Translations under genes and position numbers: made by a program
Notes under the pieces: generated by a model
What the model was told of the DNA's origin: nothing
Databases searched by the model: none
What the model saw: the letters and a program-made list of their open reading frames with translations, nothing else
Assembly (NCBI RefSeq): GCF_016862635.1
Contig: NZ_BONI01000007.1
Location: forward strand, 62,001-126,000
Direction of reading: 5' to 3'
From: Catellatospora coxensis
GTDB taxonomy: Bacteria > Actinomycetota > Actinomycetes > Mycobacteriales > Micromonosporaceae
Length of the DNA: 64,000 nt
Shown here: positions 43,830-50,387 of the stretch, piece by piece
Layout: every line of letters begins with the position of its first letter
How positions within the stretch are numbered: the first letter of the stretch is position 1

Positions 43830-44348
43830 TTGCCGACGCCCGCCGACTCCGCCGCACCACGCGCTGTCATCCGCCGACACCCTCAACTCAACCACGCCAA
43901 CCACGCGCTACTCGACGACATCGCGAAGCAGATCATCGAGCAGCTGCAGGAGGACGGGCGCAGACCGTACGCGACCATCGGCCGCGCGGTCGGCTTGAGC
44001 GAGGCGGCCGTGCGGCAACGCGTGCAACGGCTCATCGACGCGGGCGTCATGCAGATCGTGGCGGTCACCGACCCGCTCCAGCTGGGGCTGGGCCGCCAGG
44101 CGATGATCGGCGTGAAGACCACGGGTGACCTGGACGGCATCGCCGACCGGATCTCGGCGATCGAGGAGGTCGACTACGTGGTGATCACCGCCGGCTCGTA
44201 CGACCTGCTGCTGGAGGCGGTCTGCCGCAACGACGACCACCTGCTGGAGATCCTGCACGAGGTCCGCGCGGTCGACGGCGTCATCGGCGCCGAGGTCTTC
44301 GTCTACCTCAAACTCCGCAAGCAGACGTACTCCTGGGGCACCGCCTGA
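43830..44348 (+). CDS. Lrp/AsnC family transcriptional regulator
   Basis: A 172-residue regulator. I choose the TTG at 43830 because AGGAGG ends five bases before it; an ATG at 43773 would add 19 unrelated residues. An N-terminal winged HTH (about 30-80, IIEQLQEDGRRPYATIGRAVGLSEAAVRQRVQRLIDAGVMQIVAV) is followed by a RAM effector domain (MIGVKTTGDLDGIADRISAIEEVDYVVITAGSYDLLLEAVC). Such proteins sense amino acids or related small molecules. It sits between two divergently placed polyamine gene sets and probably regulates both (inference). Confidence 0.9.
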   Translation: MPTPADSAAPRAVIRRHPQLNHANHALLDDIAKQIIEQLQEDGRRPYATIGRAVGLSEAAVRQRVQRLIDAGVMQIVAVTDPLQLGLGRQAMIGVKTTGDLDGIADRISAIEEVDYVVITAGSYDLLLEAVCRNDDHLLEILHEVRAVDGVIGAEVFVYLKLRKQTYSWGTA

Positions 44349-44378
44349 TCCGGCGCCGGCCGCCCACACCCCGCTTTA

Positions 44379-44445
44379 CATAGACGTTGGCCTATTACAT
44401 CGAATCCGGGCGACGGAAACTCGACGTAATAGGCCAACGTCTATG
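44379..44445. terminator. Long inverted repeat between convergent genes
   Basis: Perfect 20-base arms (44379-44398 and 44426-44445) around a 27-base loop, between the Lrp-like gene (+) and the second PotD-like gene (-). It is AT-richer than its surroundings and is a likely bidirectional terminator. Confidence 0.7.
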
Positions 44446-44465
44446 ACGAACGGAGTCGGGCAGCG

Positions 44466-45704
44466 TCAGACACCCATGACGGCGGAGAACTTCGCCTGGT
44501 ACTCCTTCTCCTCGGCCTCGCCGAGCGGGGCGAACGCCTTCACGCCGGCGAGCATGGCGTCGTCGGGGAAGATCAGCTTGTTCTCGGCCAGCTCGGGGTC
44601 GATCTTGACCATCTCGTCCTGCGCGCCGGCCACGGGGCACACGTAGTTGACCCACGCCGCCAGCTCGGCGGCGACCTTCGGGTCGTAGTAGTGGTCGAGC
44701 AGCGACATCGCGTTGCTCGCGTGCGTCGCGGTCACCGGGATCACCGCCGCGTCCGACCAGATCAGCAGGCCTTCGTCCGGCGATACAAACTTGATCTTTT
44801 CGTCGTTGAGGCCCAGCTGGAGCGCGTCGCCGGACCAGGCGATCGCCGCCGCGACGTCGCCCTTGGCCAGGTCCTGGACGTACTCGTTGCCGGTGAAGCG
44901 GCGGATCTGCCCGGCCTCGACGGCCTTGCGCAGCTTCTCCAGTGCGGCGTCGAAGTCCTCAGGCGTGAACGCCGCCGGGTTCTTGCCGAGCGACGCGATG
45001 AGCAGGCCCATCGTGTCCGGCATCTCCACCGGCACGCTCACCTTGCCCTTGAGGTCGGGGCGGGTGAGCAGCTCGTCGACGGTGCGCACCTCCTTGGCGA
45101 CGCGGGTGTTGACCGCGAAGCCGGTCAGCCCCGACTGCCACGGCACCGCGAAGCGCAGCTCCTGGTCGTACGGGCGGGCCTTCAGCGAGGGCAGCAGGTT
45201 GCGCCGGTAGTTGGGCGTCTTCGCCGGGTCCAGCTCCTGCGCGAAGCCGTTGCGGATGAACTTGTTGACCATCCAGTCCGAGAACACCACGATGTCGCGG
45301 TCGATGCTCTGGCAGGCTCCGAGCTGCGCGCGGATCTTGCCGTAGTACTCGTTGTTGTCGTTGATGTCCTCGGTGTAGGACACGTCGATGCCGGTCCGCG
45401 CCTTGAAGGCGGCCAGCGTCGGGTGGCGCTTCTCGTCGTTCTCGTCGACGTCCAGGTACTGCACCCAGTTGCCGAACGACACCTTGCGCTCGCTCGCCGA
45501 GGCGTCTGCGGCCTTGCAGGCGGGCCGGGTCGACGCCCCGGCCTGGGGAGCCATGCCGCTGGGGCTGCACGCGGCCAGGACCCCGCCGGTCGCGGCGAGC
45601 GCGCCGCCGGCCAGGGCGCCGCGCAGCACGCGCCGGCGCGAGGGGGTCGCGGTGGTGGCCGCGAGCAGGGCACGGGCCGGAGCCGACAGAGGACGAGCGC
45701 GCAA
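44466..45704 (-). CDS. Second polyamine-binding lipoprotein (PotD-like paralogue)
   Basis: About 412 residues from the TTG at 45702-45704; a GTG at 45713 is possible. Like its paralogue at 40812, it has an Arg-rich Tat-like signal (SRRRVLRG) and a lipobox (GGVLAAC, Cys46). The mature domain shares long identical blocks with that protein (DINDNNEYYGKIR, TVDELLTRPDLKGKV, NYVCPVAGAQDEMVKIDP). It is not accompanied by its own permease or ATPase genes, so it probably feeds the same PotABC complex with a different substrate or affinity. It is divergent from the class III aminotransferase gene and converges with the Lrp-like gene. Confidence 0.88.
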   Translation of the reverse strand: MRARPLSAPARALLAATTATPSRRRVLRGALAGGALAATGGVLAACSPSGMAPQAGASTRPACKAADASASERKVSFGNWVQYLDVDENDEKRHPTLAAFKARTGIDVSYTEDINDNNEYYGKIRAQLGACQSIDRDIVVFSDWMVNKFIRNGFAQELDPAKTPNYRRNLLPSLKARPYDQELRFAVPWQSGLTGFAVNTRVAKEVRTVDELLTRPDLKGKVSVPVEMPDTMGLLIASLGKNPAAFTPEDFDAALEKLRKAVEAGQIRRFTGNEYVQDLAKGDVAAAIAWSGDALQLGLNDEKIKFVSPDEGLLIWSDAAVIPVTATHASNAMSLLDHYYDPKVAAELAAWVNYVCPVAGAQDEMVKIDPELAENKLIFPDDAMLAGVKAFAPLGEAEEKEYQAKFSAVMGV

Positions 45705-45972
45705 TCTAGGCACCTCTCGCTGGGCAGGCTGAGAGCCTGGAGGGGTAACGGGGTGACCCGCAATTGTGCCCAAAACGACCGGCCGGATGCCCGCTGAGGT
45801 GCGCCAGCTCACAAACCGCCCGTTACCGCCCAACGATGTCGGCCCGGTTGCCGACTCACTACGAAATCCGTAGCCGCCGTGCGAAAATACTACGGAGAGG
45901 GTTGCTGCATCTCGACTACGTGTGCGATAACCGTAGGCAACGCCGCAACGTACGGATGAGTGAGGCCTCACG
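45705..45972. promoter_or_regulatory. Divergent control region of the second PotD-like and aminotransferase genes
   Basis: 268 bases between divergent genes. An inverted repeat TCCGTAG (45867-45873) and CTACGGA (45890-45896) lies near the middle. A further CCGTAGG occurs near 45932. The repeated CCGTAG element is a candidate operator, perhaps for the Lrp-like protein. No clear promoter hexamers stand out. Confidence 0.4.
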
Positions 45973-47319
45973 ATGGGCAACGGAACCGACCACCTCTGGA
46001 TGCACTTCACCCGCATGGCCGCCTACCGCGAGGGCAGCGTGCCGACGATCGTCCGCGGCGAGGGCACGTACGTCTGGGACAGCAACGGCAAGCGGTACCT
46101 CGACGGCCTCGCCGGCCTGTTCACCGTCAACGCGGGCCACGGCCGCGCCGAGCTGGCCGAAGCGGCCGCCAAGCAGGCCCACGAGCTGGCGTACTTCCCG
46201 CTCTGGTCGTACGCCCACCCGAAGGCCATCGAGCTCGCCGACCGGATCGCCGAGCTGACCCCCGGCGACCTGAACCGCGTCTTCTTCACCACCGGCGGCT
46301 CCGAGGCCGTGGAGAGCGCCTGGAAGCTCGCCCGCTCCTACTTCAAGAAGACCGGCCAGCCGCTGCGCCACAAGGTCGTCAGCCGCTACCTCGCCTACCA
46401 CGGCACCTCGATGGGCGCGCTGTCCATCACCGGCGTGCCCGCCTTCCGGGCCGAGTTCGAGCCGCTGGTGCCCGGCGGCATCAAGGTGCCGAACACGAAC
46501 TTCTACCGCGCCCCCGAGCACGGCGACGACTACGCGGCGTTCGGCGTGTGGGCGGCCGACGAGATCGCCCGCGCCATCGAGCGCGAAGGGCCCGAGACCG
46601 TCGCCGCGGTGTTCCTGGAGCCGGTGCAGAACGCGGGCGGCTGCTTCCCCGCCCCGCCCGGCTACTTCCAGCGGGTACGCGAGATCTGCGACCGCTACGG
46701 CGTGCTACTCGTGTCCGACGAGGTCATCTGCTCCTGGGGCCGGCTCGGCGAGTACTTCGGCGCCCAGTACTACGGCTACCAGCCCGACATCATCACCACC
46801 GCGAAGGGCATGACCTCGGGATACTCCCCGCTCGGCGCGATGATCGCCAGCGACCGGCTGATCGAGCCGTTCCTGGCCGACGGGCAGATGTTCGCCCACG
46901 GCATCACCTTCGGCGGCCACCCGGTCAGCTGCGCGGTCGGACTGGCCAACCTGGACGTGTTCGAGCGCGAGGGCCTGGTCGGCCACGTACGCGAGAACGC
47001 GCCCGCGTTCCGGGCCACCCTGGAGAAGCTGTACGACCTGCCGATCGTCGGCGACGTGCGCGGCGAGGGCTACTTCTACGGGATCGAGCTGGTCAAGGAC
47101 AAGGCGACCCGGGAGACGTTCAACGCCGAGGAGTCCGAGCGGCTGATCCGCGGCTTCCTGTCCACGGCGCTGTTCGACGCGGGGCTGTACTGCCGGGCCG
47201 ACGACCGGGGCGACCCGGTCATCCAGCTCTCCCCGGCGCTGACCGCCACCCAGCAGCAGTTCGACGAGATCGAGCAGATCCTGCGTGACGTGCTGACCCG
47301 GGCCTCGTCACTGCTGTGA
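45973..47319 (+). CDS. Class III aminotransferase (putrescine/diamine-pyruvate type)
   Basis: A 448-residue PLP enzyme. Features are FFTTGGSEAVESAWKLARSYF, YLAYHGTSMGALSITG, the Asp in LLVSDEVICSWGRLGEYFG and the Schiff-base Lys in ITTAKGMTSGYSPLGAM. The sequence resembles the SpuC group (polyamine:pyruvate aminotransferases), annotated in many genomes simply as aspartate aminotransferase family. It would convert putrescine or similar diamines to the aminoaldehyde, which the dehydrogenases here oxidise. The following FAD oxidase gene starts inside its last codons. The neighbouring PotD-like gene supports a polyamine substrate. Confidence 0.88.
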   Translation: MGNGTDHLWMHFTRMAAYREGSVPTIVRGEGTYVWDSNGKRYLDGLAGLFTVNAGHGRAELAEAAAKQAHELAYFPLWSYAHPKAIELADRIAELTPGDLNRVFFTTGGSEAVESAWKLARSYFKKTGQPLRHKVVSRYLAYHGTSMGALSITGVPAFRAEFEPLVPGGIKVPNTNFYRAPEHGDDYAAFGVWAADEIARAIEREGPETVAAVFLEPVQNAGGCFPAPPGYFQRVREICDRYGVLLVSDEVICSWGRLGEYFGAQYYGYQPDIITTAKGMTSGYSPLGAMIASDRLIEPFLADGQMFAHGITFGGHPVSCAVGLANLDVFEREGLVGHVRENAPAFRATLEKLYDLPIVGDVRGEGYFYGIELVKDKATRETFNAEESERLIRGFLSTALFDAGLYCRADDRGDPVIQLSPALTATQQQFDEIEQILRDVLTRASSLL

Positions 47320-48659
47320 CCTCCCTGTGGTTCGACACCGCGGGCGGGGCCGCCACGCCCCGCCCGCCCCTGCCCGGCGACGTCGACGTCGACGTGGCGA
47401 TCGTGGGCGCCGGCTACACCGGCCTGTGGACGGCGTACTACCTGCGCCAGGCCGACCCCGGGCTGCGGATCGCGATCGTGGAGGCCGAGCAGGCCGGGTT
47501 CGGCGCGTCCGGGCGCAACGGCGGCTGGTGCTCCGGGCTGCTGCCCACACCCCTGCCGAAGCTGGCGAAGCTGCACGGCCGGGGTGCGGCCGTCGCGTTC
47601 CAGCAGGCGATGATCGACACCGTCGACGAGGTCGGCCGGGTCGCCGCCGCCGAGGGCATCGACTGCCACTGGGCCAAGGGCGGCACGCTGGGCCTGGCCC
47701 GGTCCGCCGCCCAGTGGCGCGGGGCGCGGGCGGAGGCGGAGCTGGCCGCGTCGTACGGGTTCGAGCTGGCGCTGCTCGACCGGGCCAAGGCACTGGAGCG
47801 CTGCGGCGCGACCGCGGTGCACGGGGCGACCTGGTCGCCGCACTGCGCCGCCCTGCATCCGCTGCGGCTGGCCCGCGGGCTGGCCGCAACCGTCGAGCGG
47901 CTCGGCGTCCCGATCCACGAGCAGACCCGGGTACTGGAGATCATGCCGGGCGCGGGGCGCACCGCGGTCGGCGGGCACCGGGTCGCGGTGCGCACCGGCC
48001 ACGGCACGGTGCGGGCCGAGGTGGTCGTCCGGGCCACCGAGGGCTACACGGCCGGCCTGCCCGGTCACCGGCGTGCGGTGGTGCCGATCTACTCGCTGAT
48101 GGTCGCCACCGAGCCGCTGCCGCAGTCCTTCTGGGACACCGCCGGACTCGCCCGGCGAGAGACCTTCACCGATCACCGGCGGCTGGTCATCTACGGCCAG
48201 CGCACCGCCGACGACCGGCTCGCCTTCGGCGGGCGCGGCGCGCCGTACCACTTCGGCTCCGCGGTACGCCCGTCCTTCGACATCGAACCCTCGGTGCATC
48301 TCGCGCTCCGGAACACCCTGGTCGAACTCTTCCCCGCCCTGGACGGCGCGAAGATCACCCACGCCTGGGGCGGCCCGCTCGGCATCGCCCGGGACTGGCA
48401 CCCCTCGGTCGGCCTCGACCGCTCCACCGGCCTGGCCTGGGCCGGCGGCTACGTCGGCGACGGCGTAGCCGCCGCCAACCTGGCCGGCCGCACCCTCGCC
48501 GACCTGATCACCGGCACCGAGTCCCCGCTGACCGTCCTGCCCTGGGTCAACCACCGCTCCCCCCGCTGGGAGCCCGAACCCCTCCGCTGGCTCGGCATCA
48601 ACACCGCCCTGCGCACCGTCGCCGCCCTCGACCGGCTTGAAGGAAGGGCACCTTCTTAA
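47316..48659 (+). CDS. FAD-dependent amine oxidoreductase (DAO family), second copy
   Basis: A 447-residue flavoprotein starting at the GTG at 47316, overlapping the aminotransferase stop. The FAD motif is VDVAIVGAGYTGLWTAYYLRQADPGLRIAIVE, followed by GFGASGRNGGWCSGLLPT. The C-terminal part has ITHAWGGPLGIARDWHPSVGLDRSTGLAWAGGYVGDGVAAANLAGRTLADLI. It belongs to the same family as 36401-37813 but is diverged. It may oxidise a polyamine or related amine. The last six residues (EGRAPS) and the stop codon are encoded by an intergenic repeat element that runs into the gene at 48644. Confidence 0.86.
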   Translation: MTSLWFDTAGGAATPRPPLPGDVDVDVAIVGAGYTGLWTAYYLRQADPGLRIAIVEAEQAGFGASGRNGGWCSGLLPTPLPKLAKLHGRGAAVAFQQAMIDTVDEVGRVAAAEGIDCHWAKGGTLGLARSAAQWRGARAEAELAASYGFELALLDRAKALERCGATAVHGATWSPHCAALHPLRLARGLAATVERLGVPIHEQTRVLEIMPGAGRTAVGGHRVAVRTGHGTVRAEVVVRATEGYTAGLPGHRRAVVPIYSLMVATEPLPQSFWDTAGLARRETFTDHRRLVIYGQRTADDRLAFGGRGAPYHFGSAVRPSFDIEPSVHLALRNTLVELFPALDGAKITHAWGGPLGIARDWHPSVGLDRSTGLAWAGGYVGDGVAAANLAGRTLADLITGTESPLTVLPWVNHRSPRWEPEPLRWLGINTALRTVAALDRLEGRAPS

Positions 48660-48820
48660 CGCTCCGCGTTATAGAAGGTGCCCTTGTTAACGCTGCCCAG
48701 GTTCTGACCTGCGCGGTCGCCGGCGAATGCCGGAAGCCGAGCAAAAGCCCAGCCGGGCGGCCTCTGATGTTAAGAAGGTGCCCTTCCTCTACCCATAGCG
48801 ATGGGAAGGTGCCCTTCCTT
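48641..48820. repeat. Cluster of AAGGGCACCTTC-type palindromic repeats
   Basis: Four copies of a GAAGGTGCCCTT element or its complement. The first two (48644-48656 and 48673-48685) form a 13-pair stem continued by TAACGC/GCGTTA, a strong hairpin that also covers the end of the preceding gene. Two more copies in direct orientation lie at about 48774-48787 and 48804-48818. I recall similar GTTAAGAAGGGNCCCTTCC elements as common intergenic repeats in Micromonosporaceae. They probably serve as terminators here between convergent genes. Confidence 0.65.
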
Positions 48821-48823
48821 TGG

Positions 48824-49186
48824 TCAGGACGGGGGGATGACGCGGAGGTGGCCGCGGCGGCCGGGGGTGGGCGGGCCGTTGTGGGGCGGTTCGGGGCTGG
48901 GCTGGCGGGGGGCGGGGCGGGCTGCCTCGCGGACCGCTTCGGCCAGGGCGACGAGGTCGTCGGTGGTGGGCGGCGGGGGCTCGAACTCGCCGTCGTGGCG
49001 GACGAGGTCCCAGCCGCGCGGGGCGGTCAGGCTCAGGGCGTGGGGTTCGCACAGGTCGTACGTGTGCGGCTCCTGGTACGCGGCGAGCGGGCCGACCACT
49101 GCCGTGGACTCCGCATAGACATAGGTCAGCGTTGCAACCGCCTGCCGGGGGCAGCCGTTACGAGAGCAACGCCGTGGAGACCTCAC
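48824..49186 (-). CDS. DUF3499 family protein
   Basis: A 120-residue protein starting at the GTG at 49184-49186, giving VRSPRRCSRNGCPRQAVATLTYVYAESTAVVGPLAAYQEPHTYDLCEPHALSLTAPRGWDLV, the DUF3499 signature. Two N-terminal cysteines plus DLCEPH may form a zinc site. The tail is Pro-rich. It is conserved across actinobacteria between manB and the metallopeptidase-like/whiB genes (Rv3258c position in M. tuberculosis, from memory). Its function is unknown. Here it is separated from manB by nearly 27 kb of accessory genes. Confidence 0.9.
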   Translation of the reverse strand: MRSPRRCSRNGCPRQAVATLTYVYAESTAVVGPLAAYQEPHTYDLCEPHALSLTAPRGWDLVRHDGEFEPPPPTTDDLVALAEAVREAARPAPRQPSPEPPHNGPPTPGRRGHLRVIPPS

Positions 49187-49306
49187 GGCGTGTGACGTTA
49201 GCGCCCCGCCGCGCACCGGCACGCCGGTTGCGCCGCGACACGCCGAGGGAAGGATCACGGCCCCGTACCGGGTACCGGCACTGGCGCTCGGGGATACATT
49301 TGCCGG

Positions 49307-49753
49307 GTGACCAGTCCCGCCCGCCGCCGCCCCACCGCCGCCCGCCGCCGACGCGACCGCCACGGCCGGGGTATGCGCGGTCGGCTGGTGCCGGCCAGCG
49401 TGCCCCTGGCCCGGACGAAGGCCGAGGTCTTCGACGAGCTGGTGCTGGACACGGTGGAGTCGCTCGAGGCGCGCTTCGCGACCGAGCTGGCCGGGGTGGA
49501 GTTCGCGGTCGAGGACGTGCCGCCGGACCTCAACGTCTACGACTCGGACGTGCTGGAGGACGGGCGGGTGCCGCTGGCGCGGCTGCTGCCGGGACGGCCG
49601 GGCAGGCACGGGGTGCCGCCGCGGATCGTGGTCTACCGGCGTCCGCTGGAGTTCCGGGCCTCAGATCGGGACGACCTGGGCGAGCTGGTGCGGGACGTGA
49701 TCGTGGAGCAGGTCGCCAACCTGCTGGGCCTGAACCCGGACGATCTGGCATAG
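49307..49753 (+). CDS. Metallopeptidase-like protein lacking the HExxH motif
   Basis: A 148-residue protein from the GTG at 49307. An Arg-rich N-terminus (TAARRRRDRHGRGMRG) precedes a domain of the zincin-like metallopeptidase family (EVFDELVLDTVESLEARFATELAGVEFAVEDVP, then PPRIVVYRRPLEF). Where active members have HExxH, this protein reads VIVEQVANLLGLNP, so both zinc-binding histidines are missing. Actinobacterial orthologues in this position appear similarly altered. It is probably a structural or regulatory derivative, not a protease. It is divergent from DUF3499 and converges with whiB. Confidence 0.85.
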   Translation: MTSPARRRPTAARRRRDRHGRGMRGRLVPASVPLARTKAEVFDELVLDTVESLEARFATELAGVEFAVEDVPPDLNVYDSDVLEDGRVPLARLLPGRPGRHGVPPRIVVYRRPLEFRASDRDDLGELVRDVIVEQVANLLGLNPDDLA

Positions 49754-49764
49754 CCGTTGCCGGC

Positions 49765-49800
49765 ACGCTGCCGAACCCGCCCCCACGGGCCCGGCAGCGT
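49765..49800. terminator. Bidirectional terminator between metallopeptidase-like gene and whiB
   Basis: Nine-base arms (49765-49773 and 49792-49800) with an inner CCCG/CGGG pair. It lies 11 bases after the rightward stop and 10 bases after the whiB stop on the opposite strand. Confidence 0.65.
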
Positions 49801-49809
49801 CCGAAAGTC

Positions 49810-50067
49810 TCAGATCGCGCGGCGCTTGAGCTTGCGTCGCTCGCGCTCGGACAGTCCGCCCCAGATGCCGAAGCGCTCGTCATGCGACAGCGCGTACTCC
49901 AGGCACTCGGACTTGACCTCGCAGCGCGAGCAGATGCGCTTGGCCTCGCGGGTAGAACCACCCTTCTCGGGGAAGAACGCCTCCGGGTCAGTTTGGGAGC
50001 ACAGGGCGTGCTCCTGCCACTCGGGCGCGTTGCCCAGCAGATCCGCCACGACGGGGCGACCGTCCAT
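49810..50067 (-). CDS. whiB: WhiB-family iron-sulfur regulator (WhiB/WhiB2 type)
   Basis: An 85-residue protein with the four cluster cysteines Cys23, Cys46, Cys49 and Cys55 in the C-x22-C-x2-C-x5-C pattern. The GIWGG turn (67-71) and the basic tail SERERRKLKRRA follow. WhiB proteins carry a 4Fe-4S cluster and act with the principal sigma factor. The position beside DUF3499, the metallopeptidase-like gene and the F420 genes matches WhiB of Streptomyces and WhiB2/WhmD of mycobacteria, which control sporulation septation or division. A strong ribosome site (AAGGAGG) and a well-matched promoter (50180-50209) precede it. Confidence 0.93.
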   Translation of the reverse strand: MDGRPVVADLLGNAPEWQEHALCSQTDPEAFFPEKGGSTREAKRICSRCEVKSECLEYALSHDERFGIWGGLSERERRKLKRRAI

Positions 50068-50387
50068 CTCCGCTGCCTCCTTATTGCGCGCCGGTCACGA
50101 CCGGCGCAACCCCCCACCTGGAGAGCGTTTGTCCACATAGGCGGTTTTGTGGATGCCGCTACCTCCAGCCCCACGCAAAATTACACGCGTGTCCTACGTG
50201 CACCGTCAAGCTGACTCTGGTACACGCCCGGCAGGGCCGTTCGGTTCGGTTTCTCACCGTCCCGCCACTGCCCTATCGATTCAGACCCGAAACCGGTGAC
50301 GGCATGTCGGGCGTGTCGTGGCGAAATTCTGCTGGCGTGTCGGGCTTGACGGCAGGGTGCTGACTACCTTCGGACAGGAGTGAGCTG
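50068..50387 (-). promoter_or_regulatory. whiB upstream region: promoter, DnaA-box-like sites, leader palindrome
   Basis: 320 bases without a gene. A promoter reads TTGACG (50209-50204), 18 bases, TGTAAT (50185-50180). Downstream lie a TTGTCCACA match to the actinobacterial DnaA box (50129-50137) and a partial inverted match TGTGGATGC (50148-50156). A palindrome with nine-base arms (GCGCCGGTC at 50088-50096, GACCGGCGC at 50099-50107) sits just before the ribosome site. The left portion near 50300 repeats GGCGTGTCG twice and otherwise shows nothing. Confidence 0.55.
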
